A stretch of 5,810 nt of DNA from an uncultured Actinomycetes bacterium. Its GTDB lineage: Bacteria > Actinomycetota > Actinomycetes > Nanopelagicales > Nanopelagicaceae. Location of the stretch: assembly GCA_903827345.1 (NCBI GenBank), contig CAIKID010000026.1, positions 1 through 5,810 on the forward strand. Direction: 5' to 3'. Shown here piece by piece: positions 1-5,810 of the stretch (its first letter is position 1; every line of letters starts with the position of its first letter). Below the pieces are notes generated by a model, which made no database searches, was not told where the DNA came from, and saw nothing but the letters and a program-made list of their open reading frames with translations. Position numbers and translations under genes: made by a program.

Positions 1-578
1 GCCTTCTCCAGAACTCGGCGAATTTTGGAGAGTTCATCCATCAAATTGGATTTCGTGTGGAGCCGGCCTGCGGTGTCGACGATCAAATAATCGACCCCAT
101 CATCAGAGGCGCGCTTTGCGGCATCAAATACCACTGATGCCGGATCCCCTTGAAACTTCCCGGCGACGACCGGCACGCCAATTCGTTCACCCCAAGTCTG
201 CAACTGTTCGATGGCGGCGGCACGAAAAGTATCTGCAGCCGCAACTACTACAGAACTTCCCGTGTTCTTAAGCAAACTCATCAATTTGGCTACCGATGTC
301 GTCTTACCCGTTCCATTTACGCCGACGACCAAAATCGTGGTCGGACGAGAGGTTGCCCGCGCTATTTCCCGAGAGCCTTGAGTTAAGGCTCCAGCAAGCG
401 CACCTCGGATGGCCGTTTCGATACTCTCAGATTTATTAGTCTTCGCAATCGCAATCAACTCCTCGCTGAGCGTCGCGCCTAAATCAGCCTCGATCAGAGA
501 TGTGCGGAGTTCATCCCAATCTGATGCAGTAACTGAGCCGCCACGAAGTTTGGCAATGATCTTGCTAAAGAGCGCCAT
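1..578 (-). CDS. ftsY: Signal recognition particle receptor FtsY, partial (3' end outside window)
   Basis: This is the first 192 codons of FtsY, the SRP-receptor GTPase that docks ribosome-SRP complexes at the membrane and passes nascent membrane proteins to SecYEG. After a short amphipathic start (MALFSKIIAKLRGG) comes the helical N domain (about 15-75, with LIEADLG). The G domain follows: G1 P-loop GVNGTGKT (86-93), the SRP-type insertion motif DTFRAAA (116-122), QGDPASVV (143-150) and the G3 motif DTAGR (168-172). The G4 TKLD motif and the C-terminus lie beyond the window. The WGERIGVPVV stretch is common to SRP GTPases. FtsY is preferred over its paralogue Ffh because of the position after smc and the N-terminal helix. 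There is no long acidic A domain and no N-terminal membrane segment, and an in-frame stop five codons upstream rules out an earlier start. The gene begins 17 bases after smc. Confidence 0.95.
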   Translation of the reverse strand, partial: MALFSKIIAKLRGGSVTASDWDELRTSLIEADLGATLSEELIAIAKTNKSESIETAIRGALAGALTQGSREIARATSRPTTILVVGVNGTGKTTSVAKLMSLLKNTGSSVVVAAADTFRAAAIEQLQTWGERIGVPVVAGKFQGDPASVVFDAAKRASDDGVDYLIVDTAGRLHTKSNLMDELSKIRRVLEK

Positions 579-587
579 AGCAACAGA

Positions 588-592
588 CCTTT
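588..592 (-). promoter_or_regulatory. Ribosome binding site of ftsY
   Basis: AAAGG on the minus strand lies 9 bases before the ftsY ATG and just after the smc TAA (598-596). An in-frame TAA at 593-591 overlaps it, so ftsY cannot start further upstream. The close position suggests that smc and ftsY are translated from one message. Confidence 0.6.
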
Positions 593-595
593 AAG

Positions 596-3500
596 TTAAA
601 CGGATTCTGATTCGCGCAGGCGCTGTGAAATAACTTCCGAGACGCCATCGCCACGCATCGTCACACCGTAGAGCGCATCGGCAATTTCCATGGTGCGCTT
701 CTGGTGGGTGATGATGATCAACTGAGATTTTTCGCGAAGCTCTTCGAATACTCCAAGGAGACGACTCAAGTTGGTGTCATCCAGCGCCGCTTCAACTTCA
801 TCCATGACATAGAAAGGACTTGGACGCGCTTTAAAGATTGCAACGAGCATTGCTACGGCAACGAGTGATCGCTCTCCGCCGGAGAGTAGTGATAGACGCT
901 TGATGCGCTTTCCAGGTGGGCGAGCCTCGACATCTACGCCGGTCAGCATCATGTTATCTGGATCGGTCAAGATCAATTTTCCTTCTCCGCCAGGGAAGAG
1001 GCGAGCAAATATCAATTCAAATTCCCGCGCCGTATCGTGATACGCCTCGGCGAAAATCTGGACTACCTTGTCATCAACTTCTTTGATGATCTCAAGGAGA
1101 TCGCGTTTGGTCTTCTTCAAATCTTCCAGCTGTTCTGCCAAATACTTTAAGCGCTCTTCATGGGAGGTGTACTCCTCGAGGGCGAGTGGATTGATCTTCC
1201 CGAGCATGGCAAGGCCGCGTTCTGCCTGAGCTAGCCGCTTCTCTTGTTGATCGCGACGGTATGGAATTAAATCACCCGGCACAAAATTTCCTTCATTATC
1301 TTCAACTACGGTTGGAACATCGTTATCAGGGCCGTATTCAGCGGTGAGAGTTTCAACATCGATACCTAGCTCCTCGACGGCACGATTTTCGAGCTGCTCA
1401 ATGCGCAGACGCTGTTCTGCTCGGACGATTTCATCTCGATGGACACTAGAGGTGAGGTGGTCTAGTTCGGCGGTGAGTTCGCGGATCTTGCTGCGCACAT
1501 TGAGGGTTTCGCCCTCGCGATCGGTGCGCGATGCCTCTAAACGTTCACGCTCTGTCAGTGCTTTGGCCAGAGTGACTTCAATCTGTATCAAAGCTTCATA
1601 AGCCAGGTCGGCGATTTCGCGCGCCTTGGTAGCCGCGACAGAACGTTCTGCCATGCGAGCAATAGCCTTTACGGCGCTATCGCGTTCAGATTGTGCGCTC
1701 TGCTCGAGAGTCCGAGCTCGATCTGCAACAGCTGTGATGCGCTCTTCCATGGTACGTAGCTCAAGGCGAGCTTCTACTTCTACGGCGCGTGCTGCTGTAA
1801 CCCGGGCACGAATTTCTTCCAGAGTCTTGAGGTCTGGTTCGGCTGGAGTCTGATGTGAATCAAATTGAGTTATTGCAACTTCGAGATCGCGTTCGTCAGC
1901 GGAGCGCTGATCACTCGCCGCGGTCAATGATGTATTGAATCGCTCTACCTCGGCCTGCGCGCTCTTCACATTCTGCCCGGCAACTGCCATTTGCTCAGCA
2001 AGACCAGACATCTTCGCATCGGATTCATTTAATCCAGCGAGAGCGTGGTCATGCGCCTTCTGTGCAGCTTCTACAGCGGTAAGAGCCTTAGCAAGTTCAA
2101 ATTTCAATCCATCGCAACGTGTGATGATTTCATTCAAAGCGCCGCGGGTCTTCTCAATAAGTGCTGAGATTTCAATGGCACTATTTGATCCGGCGGATCC
2201 ACCGCGTACGCGATTGCGGCTGATGAGGTCACCATCGCGTGTCACTGCAATAAGACCGGGGTTCTGCGCGACCAAGCGTTCAGCGGATCGAATATCGTCG
2301 ACTGCCACGATTCCACCGAGCAACGCTTCAATCATCTCCTGGAGGCCATCGGATTTAATGAACGAGGCAAGTGAAGCAAATCCAGATGGAATCGAATTAC
2401 GAGAAGTGAATTCACCGTCAACCACGAGGAGTTCGGACTGGCCAGCGGATTCTGATTTAAGCATGGAAAGCGCATGAACTGCATCGGCTAAATCAGATAC
2501 GACGATCGATTCAGCAAGCGGGCCGAGAGCTGCAGCTACTGCTGCTTCCCAGCCTGACGAAACGGAGATCAGAGTAGATAAGCGTCCACGCGATTTTGCG
2601 CCCCCGCGGCCGGTGAGAATTGCTTCGCCACCATCGCGGTGCAATAAAGATTCTTCTAGCGCAGCGAGACGTGCAGTAAGCCCAGCACGATCTCTACTTG
2701 CGCTCTGCTCGCTCTCAAGGAGCGTTGCATGTGCAGAGCTAGCTGATGTGAGTTCTGCCAGCGCCTTTTCGTAATCTGCATCGAGCTCTGGTTCAAAACG
2801 ATCGACTCCCGCAATCTCTGCTTCAAGGGTTGCAAACTCTGTTCTGAATCCACGCAACCGTGTCTCTGCATCAAGGCGGGCAGCAGTGAGACGTGTAATT
2901 TCAGCATTGGTGGCATCGATGCGCGCCCGTAGACCATTGATATGACCCTCTTGGCGAGCAGTTCCCTCGCGAGCATCTGCGATAGCGCGCAGCGCTGCTG
3001 AAACCTGATTCTCTTCGAGCGCGAGTTGTGCCTCTGTAGCCCGCAGCGCTTCGGTAATTTCATTGAGTGAGGCGCGAGCAGATGCGCCTTGTTGTCCGAG
3101 CGCGATCTCTTCTTGACGCAAGATTGCTGCCTCGGAATCCATGCTCTCCGGGTCACGGCCATTGGCACGAGCTTCATCGCGCTCCTCTGAAAGGAAACGA
3201 GCTCGCTCGGCCGAGAGAGATTGAATGCCACGGAACTTTTCGCGCTGTGCTGTCAGGCGGTAGAAATTCTCTTGAGCTTGTACCAATAACGGGTTTTCGA
3301 TGAGCGCGGTTGCGTCCAGTTGCTCTTCCCGAGCACGTGAATCTGCAAGAGCGGCTTCTACTTGATCACGACGGGCGCGCAGCGAAGTTTCGTCTGCAAT
3401 TTCTGAATCAAAGCTCTGCTTGAGCGAGATCAGGTCATCTGCCAAGAGGCGGAGCTTTGCATCCCGAACGTCCGATTGAATTGTTGAGGCACGACGAGCG

Positions 3501-4132
3501 ACCTCGGCCTGCTTGCCGAGTGGCTTGAGTTGACGTCGTAGCTCGACGGTCAGATCTTGAATCCGAGCCAGGTTGGCCTGCATAGAATCGAGTTTCCGTA
3601 GCGCCTTCTCTTTGCGCTTTCGGTGTTTCAATACGCCGGCCGCCTCTTCGATAAATGCACGACGCTCTTCGGGGTTGGCGAGCAAGATCGCATCTAACTG
3701 ACCCTGTCCAACGATGACATGCATCTCGCGACCGATACCGCTATCGCTCAGCAATTCCTGAATATCGAGCAGCCGCGTGGTCTCACCATTGAGTTGATAT
3801 TCGCTGGTTCCATTACGAAAGAGAATTCGAGAGATCGTTACTTCGGCAAAATCGATGGGAAGCACATTGTCGGAGTTGTCGATCGTCACTGATACTTCGG
3901 CTCGGCCAAGTGGAGCGCGTCCGCTGGTGCCAGCAAAGATGACATCTTCCATCTTTCCGCCACGGAGAGATTTGGCGCCCTGTTCACCCATTACCCAGGA
4001 GAGGGCATCGACCACATTGGATTTTCCAGAGCCATTTGGGCCGACTACGCAGGTAATTCCACGCTCAAAGAGCAGAGTGGTCGACGACGCAAAGGACTTA
4101 AATCCCTTGAGGTTCACGCTCTTCAAATACAC
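596..4132 (-). CDS. smc: Chromosome segregation/condensation ATPase SMC
   Basis: This 1178-residue protein is the full-length bacterial SMC, the ATPase core of SMC-ScpAB. That ring extrudes DNA loops and individualises sister chromosomes, and is loaded by ParB at parS sites. It starts with GTG; MYLKSVNLKGFKSF is the standard N-terminus. The Walker A motif GPNGSGKSN is at 31-39, the R-loop region at 55-62 (R57), and the Q-loop VGQGQLDAIL at 141-150. Long alanine-, glutamate- and arginine-rich coiled-coil arms span about 170-505 and 660-1015, and are near equal in length. The hinge is about 510-655, with the glycine motif RGGSAG at 643-648. The second head half has GKINPLALEEY (978-988), the ABC signature LSGGE (1083-1087), Walker B with D1111 and E1112 (VMDEVEAALDD), and H-loop H1143. 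An acidic segment near 935-955 separates the second arm from the head. ScpA and ScpB are not encoded here. No frameshift or missing catalytic residue is seen. Confidence 0.98.
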   Translation of the reverse strand: MYLKSVNLKGFKSFASSTTLLFERGITCVVGPNGSGKSNVVDALSWVMGEQGAKSLRGGKMEDVIFAGTSGRAPLGRAEVSVTIDNSDNVLPIDFAEVTISRILFRNGTSEYQLNGETTRLLDIQELLSDSGIGREMHVIVGQGQLDAILLANPEERRAFIEEAAGVLKHRKRKEKALRKLDSMQANLARIQDLTVELRRQLKPLGKQAEVARRASTIQSDVRDAKLRLLADDLISLKQSFDSEIADETSLRARRDQVEAALADSRAREEQLDATALIENPLLVQAQENFYRLTAQREKFRGIQSLSAERARFLSEERDEARANGRDPESMDSEAAILRQEEIALGQQGASARASLNEITEALRATEAQLALEENQVSAALRAIADAREGTARQEGHINGLRARIDATNAEITRLTAARLDAETRLRGFRTEFATLEAEIAGVDRFEPELDADYEKALAELTSASSAHATLLESEQSASRDRAGLTARLAALEESLLHRDGGEAILTGRGGAKSRGRLSTLISVSSGWEAAVAAALGPLAESIVVSDLADAVHALSMLKSESAGQSELLVVDGEFTSRNSIPSGFASLASFIKSDGLQEMIEALLGGIVAVDDIRSAERLVAQNPGLIAVTRDGDLISRNRVRGGSAGSNSAIEISALIEKTRGALNEIITRCDGLKFELAKALTAVEAAQKAHDHALAGLNESDAKMSGLAEQMAVAGQNVKSAQAEVERFNTSLTAASDQRSADERDLEVAITQFDSHQTPAEPDLKTLEEIRARVTAARAVEVEARLELRTMEERITAVADRARTLEQSAQSERDSAVKAIARMAERSVAATKAREIADLAYEALIQIEVTLAKALTERERLEASRTDREGETLNVRSKIRELTAELDHLTSSVHRDEIVRAEQRLRIEQLENRAVEELGIDVETLTAEYGPDNDVPTVVEDNEGNFVPGDLIPYRRDQQEKRLAQAERGLAMLGKINPLALEEYTSHEERLKYLAEQLEDLKKTKRDLLEIIKEVDDKVVQIFAEAYHDTAREFELIFARLFPGGEGKLILTDPDNMMLTGVDVEARPPGKRIKRLSLLSGGERSLVAVAMLVAIFKARPSPFYVMDEVEAALDDTNLSRLLGVFEELREKSQLIIITHQKRTMEIADALYGVTMRGDGVSEVISQRLRESESV

Positions 4133-4188
4133 GGGGAAAACCTATCTCTATCTGAGGGTGATTTAGGCCAAGAGCCCATTTCAGAGAG
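4133..4188 (-). other. Spacer between mutM and smc
   Basis: This 56-base stretch is the only sizeable gap in the cluster. It holds an imperfect inverted repeat (arms 4188-4181 and 4155-4146, with two unpaired bases in the second arm) and the GATAGAGATAGG sequence that carries the probable smc ribosome binding site. No run of T follows the repeat, so it does not look like an intrinsic terminator. I see no convincing -35/-10 pair. The rest appears to be plain leader. Confidence 0.45.
4140..4143 (-). promoter_or_regulatory. Weak ribosome binding site of smc
   Basis: AGGT on the minus strand lies 7 bases before the GTG at 4132, separated by TTTCCCC. It is a short match to the anti-Shine-Dalgarno sequence, but the spacing is right. 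GTG is the only usable start here, because an in-frame TAG (4144-4142) lies three codons upstream. Confidence 0.5.
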
Positions 4189-5013
4189 CTAGAGCCTCTG
4201 ACACTTGGGGCAGAAGTGCGAAGAGCGGCCACCGAAGACAATCCTGCGAATGTGGGTGGCACATCGTGAACAAGGCTCGTTCTCCCGTCCATAGGCCTCT
4301 AACGAGTGCGCAAAGTAGCCGCTCTCGCCGTTGACGTTGATGTAGAGCGAGTCGAAGGAGGTGCCACCCTCAACCAATGCTTTAGACATTACTATCTCGG
4401 CGGCGGCGAGAAGGTTCTCGATCTTTCGCGGTGAAAGCTCATCGCAGCGTGATTGCGGATGAATTTTTGCGCGCCAGAGAGATTCATCGGCGTAAATATT
4501 TCCAACTCCACTCATCAAATTTTGGTCCAGAAGTGCTCTCTTAATCTCGGTCTCTTTCTTTCGGTATTTATTAATAACGGCAGATCGATCAAAGAGCGGA
4601 TCGAATATGTCAGGAGCTATTGCCGAAACCAGTTGGGGCACGGGTCCTTCGTTGGCACTTACGGCCAGCCAGCCAAAAGTTCTTTGATCAATAAAACGCA
4701 GCTCCTGATGACCATCGAGGAGCAGACGAGCCCGCAAGTGTTTCTCGTCCGGAGCACCAACGGGCTGAATTCGAAATTGCCCACTCATTCCCAGATGTGC
4801 GACCAGGGCGTACGGTCGATCAAGATCAAACCAGAGAAACTTTCCACGCCGAGATATCTCTGCGATGGATGCTCCAGCGACGACATCTAGAGGCGCAACG
4901 CTTCGGGGATTTGTCGCGCGATGGTGAAGCACTTGCACTGCGTTAATTGTGGAGTTGAGAGACCAACGCGCAAGACCACGGCGAACAGTTTCTACTTCAG
5001 GAAGTTCGGGCAT
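4189..5013 (-). CDS. mutM: Formamidopyrimidine-DNA glycosylase (Fpg/MutM)
   Basis: This 274-residue bifunctional DNA glycosylase/AP lyase removes 8-oxoguanine and ring-opened purines from DNA. The N-terminus MPELPEVETV fixes the ATG at 5013, because Pro2 becomes the catalytic N-terminal proline after Met removal and Glu3 is the second catalytic residue. The conserved lysine is K58 (RRGKFLWFDL). Void-filling residues are M76 (HLGMSG), R111 and F113 (QRTFGW). The helix-two-turn-helix region has K159 and the GVGNIYADE block (169-177, with N172). The C-terminal zinc finger is C248-X2-C251-X16-C268-X2-C271, with the DNA-contacting arginine probably R263. The M/R/F triad and intact zinc finger favour Fpg over Nei-type or MutM-like paralogues. 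The length is normal for the family. The start lies inside the end of rnc with no clear ribosome binding site, so translational coupling is likely. It ends with TAG, 56 bases before smc. Confidence 0.96.
   Translation of the reverse strand: MPELPEVETVRRGLARWSLNSTINAVQVLHHRATNPRSVAPLDVVAGASIAEISRRGKFLWFDLDRPYALVAHLGMSGQFRIQPVGAPDEKHLRARLLLDGHQELRFIDQRTFGWLAVSANEGPVPQLVSAIAPDIFDPLFDRSAVINKYRKKETEIKRALLDQNLMSGVGNIYADESLWRAKIHPQSRCDELSPRKIENLLAAAEIVMSKALVEGGTSFDSLYINVNGESGYFAHSLEAYGRENEPCSRCATHIRRIVFGGRSSHFCPKCQRL
4997..5013 (-). other. 17-base overlap of rnc stop and mutM start
   Basis: Read on the minus strand, the mutM ATG (5013-5011) precedes the rnc TGA (4999-4997), so the last codons of rnc (ending ARTS) are read in another frame as the start of MutM (MPELPE). 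Both frames are fixed: Pro2 and Glu3 of MutM are catalytic and the rnc stop is unambiguous. The bases just upstream of the ATG (GCTCGAAGTTTTAA) hold no good Shine-Dalgarno match. This suggests that ribosomes finishing rnc start mutM. Confidence 0.8.
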
Positions 5014-5677
5014 TTAAAACTTCGAGCGCTAGCTTTGCAGCAACCTGCTCGGCCTCGCGCTTGCTCTTGCCGCTGCCTGCTGCAAACCGTTCGTGAGAAA
5101 GGAGAACAATCGCGGTAAAACTCTTATCGTGATCTGGTCCAAACTCTGCAATTTCATATTCAGGAACGCTCAACCCACGTGCGGCAGCGAGCTCTTGTAG
5201 AGCAGTCTTTGCATCTATCCCAGCACCTTGGGCATTGGCAGTTTCAATCAGAGGGCTAAACCACTCTAAAACTTTCTGGGTGGTAATGATCAAGCCATGT
5301 TCTAAATAGATAGCACCTACAAGCGCTTCTAGAGAATCGGCGAGGATGGAATTTTTATCGCGGCCGCCAGAACTCTCTTCACCCTTACCTATGCGAACAT
5401 ACGTTCCAAGCGAGAGTTGCCTAGCGATAACTGCTAAGGCTTTTGTATTTACAACGCCAGATCGCAATGGCGATAAGCGACTTTCGTCGAGATCGGGAAA
5501 TTTCCGATAAAGCTCTTGGGTGATTATTAAACCTAGGACGCTATCCCCCAAGAATTCCAGACGTTCATTCGTGGGAATACCGCCCGATTCATATGCGAAT
5601 GAGCGGTGGGTTAACGCGAGTTCGAGCACGTCGGCTGAAACCGAAATGCCGAGGCTTTCGGTGAGGCCGGCGGACAG
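4997..5677 (-). CDS. rnc: Ribonuclease III, with probable CTG start
   Basis: RNase III is a cytoplasmic homodimeric endonuclease that cleaves double-stranded RNA, with roles in rRNA maturation and mRNA turnover. Counted from CTG at 5677 the protein has 226 residues. The signature NERLEFLGDSVLG is at 37-49, with metal ligands E38, E41, D45, D114 and E117, the same numbers as in E. coli RNase III. E65 lies in DESRLS. The C-terminal double-stranded RNA binding domain (about 155-222) starts DAKTALQEL and ends GSGKSKREAEQVAAKLALEVL. An automatic caller would probably choose GTG at 5629 (210 residues), but that removes LTESLGISVSADV, the counterpart of the family's first helix (E. coli RLQRKLGYTF), and has no ribosome binding site. 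The frame upstream of CTG is closed by TAG at 5689-5687. The stop overlaps the mutM start by 17 bases. Product is certain; the start is well supported but unproven. Confidence 0.96.
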   Translation of the reverse strand: MSAGLTESLGISVSADVLELALTHRSFAYESGGIPTNERLEFLGDSVLGLIITQELYRKFPDLDESRLSPLRSGVVNTKALAVIARQLSLGTYVRIGKGEESSGGRDKNSILADSLEALVGAIYLEHGLIITTQKVLEWFSPLIETANAQGAGIDAKTALQELAAARGLSVPEYEIAEFGPDHDKSFTAIVLLSHERFAAGSGKSKREAEQVAAKLALEVLNARTS

Positions 5678-5678
5678 A

Positions 5679-5810
5679 TCAGACCTCTATTACCTGACGG
5701 CGGTTATAAGTACCGCAAGTTGGGCACGCTGTGTGTTGCAATTTTGGCTGTTGGCATTGACCGCAGAGTGATGTTGCGGCAGGAGTTGTCTTCCAGGCGC
5801 TACGACGTGA
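5679..5810 (-). CDS. rpmF: 50S ribosomal protein L32, partial (5' end outside window)
   Basis: This is the C-terminal 43 residues of ribosomal protein L32, a small zinc-ribbon protein of the large ribosomal subunit. The frame runs in from the window edge and ends at TGA (5681-5679). The visible part starts SRRSAWKTTP, the usual L32 segment after the basic N-terminus. It then carries a complete C-X2-C-X9-C-X2-C zinc ribbon (CGQC and CPTC, residues 16-19 and 29-32 of the fragment) and ends GTYNRRQVIEV. The family is usually about 56-60 residues, so roughly 15 residues including the start codon lie outside. All four cysteines are present, so this is the zinc-binding form and not the cysteine-free paralogue some actinobacteria induce under zinc starvation. 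Its last codons (GAG GTC TGA) also contain the ribosome binding site of rnc, which begins 1 base after the stop. Confidence 0.95.
   Translation of the reverse strand, partial: SRRSAWKTTPAATSLCGQCQQPKLQHTACPTCGTYNRRQVIEV
5683..5688 (-). promoter_or_regulatory. Ribosome binding site of rnc inside the 3' end of rpmF
   Basis: On the minus strand this reads AGAGGT, with GAGGT matching the anti-Shine-Dalgarno sequence. It lies within the last sense codons of rpmF. Five bases separate it from CTG at 5677-5675, a normal spacing, whereas the first GTG in the rnc frame (5629) is more than 50 bases away. No ATG, GTG or TTG in any frame lies at a suitable distance. The site therefore decides the start of rnc and suggests translation coupled to rpmF termination. 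Confidence 0.65.

Noticed and set aside
150..594. Two plus-strand open frames (150-386 and 409-594) opposite ftsY.
   Set aside because: Both lie antisense to the FtsY N and G domains, which carry all expected GTPase motifs.
1935..2477. 180-codon open frame on the plus strand, opposite the SMC hinge and arm.
   Set aside because: It lies wholly antisense to a clearly conserved domain of smc, and its translation is rich in Ser, Arg and Ala as expected for the reverse strand of an Ala/Glu-rich coiled coil. No family is recognisable.
2656..3231. 191-codon open frame on the minus strand in another frame within smc.
   Set aside because: It is nested in an smc coiled-coil arm, where a long second frame arises from codon bias. 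The smc frame is intact on both sides and no domain is visible in the alternative product.
596..4132. The SMC-family ATPase as part of a defence or plasmid-restriction system (such as Wadjet JetC or an Rad50-like protein).
   Set aside because: Length, N-terminus, hinge, Q-loop and the rnc-mutM-smc-ftsY setting all fit the housekeeping chromosomal SMC. No defence partner gene is present.
4133..4188. Intrinsic terminator or promoter between mutM and smc.
   Set aside because: The inverted repeat is imperfect and not followed by a T run, only TTTTCCCC. TTGGCC with GAGATA could be read as a -35/-10 pair, but the match is too poor to call.
4453..4890. 145-codon open frame on the plus strand opposite mutM.
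   Set aside because: It is antisense to the catalytic core of mutM, whose conserved motifs explain this sequence. No ribosome binding site or recognisable protein supports it.
5675..5700. Possible L32-RNase III fusion by frameshift at the rpmF end.
   Set aside because: The rnc frame is closed by TAG at 5689-5687, so a shift would have to occur in the few bases before the rpmF TGA, and there is no slippery run there. A ribosomal protein fused to RNase III is also implausible, and a CTG start with a good binding site is simpler.

Overview
This window is an ordinary actinobacterial housekeeping cluster with every gene on the minus strand. Read in the direction of transcription (high to low coordinates) the order is rpmF (ribosomal protein L32, 5' end cut by the window edge), rnc (RNase III), mutM/fpg (formamidopyrimidine-DNA glycosylase), smc (chromosome-organising ATPase) and ftsY (SRP receptor GTPase, 3' end cut by the window edge). 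Placing mutM between rnc and smc is the familiar actinobacterial version of the rnc-smc-ftsY neighbourhood. The SMC N-terminus, its VGQGQLDAIL Q-loop and its C-terminal GKINPLALEEY segment also look actinobacterial. Base composition is roughly 50-55% G+C judging from a few lines counted by eye. That is low for the phylum and, with the tight packing and short FtsY, would suit a small-genome aquatic actinobacterium. The lineage is inference only.

Layout: 5679-5810 is the L32 C-terminal part with a four-cysteine zinc ribbon. RNase III follows at 4997-5677. Its frame has no ATG, GTG or TTG at the place where the family's first helix must be encoded, and a GAGGT ribosome binding site in the end of rpmF points to a CTG start 1 base after the rpmF stop. 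MutM (4189-5013) overlaps rnc by 17 bases. A 56-base spacer, the largest gap in the window, precedes smc (596-4132, GTG start), which fills about 60% of the window. FtsY (1-578) begins 17 bases after the smc stop and lacks the acidic A domain.

The genes probably form one transcription unit: no convincing terminator or promoter is visible between them. Their products do not form one pathway. They cover ribosome assembly (L32), rRNA and mRNA processing (RNase III), oxidative base repair (MutM), chromosome compaction (SMC) and co-translational membrane targeting (FtsY). There is no RNA gene, mobile element, CRISPR array or other accessory element here, and I found no undescribed system. The points most worth a second look are the rnc start codon and the minimal FtsY N-terminus. 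No stretch over 300 bases lacks a gene.
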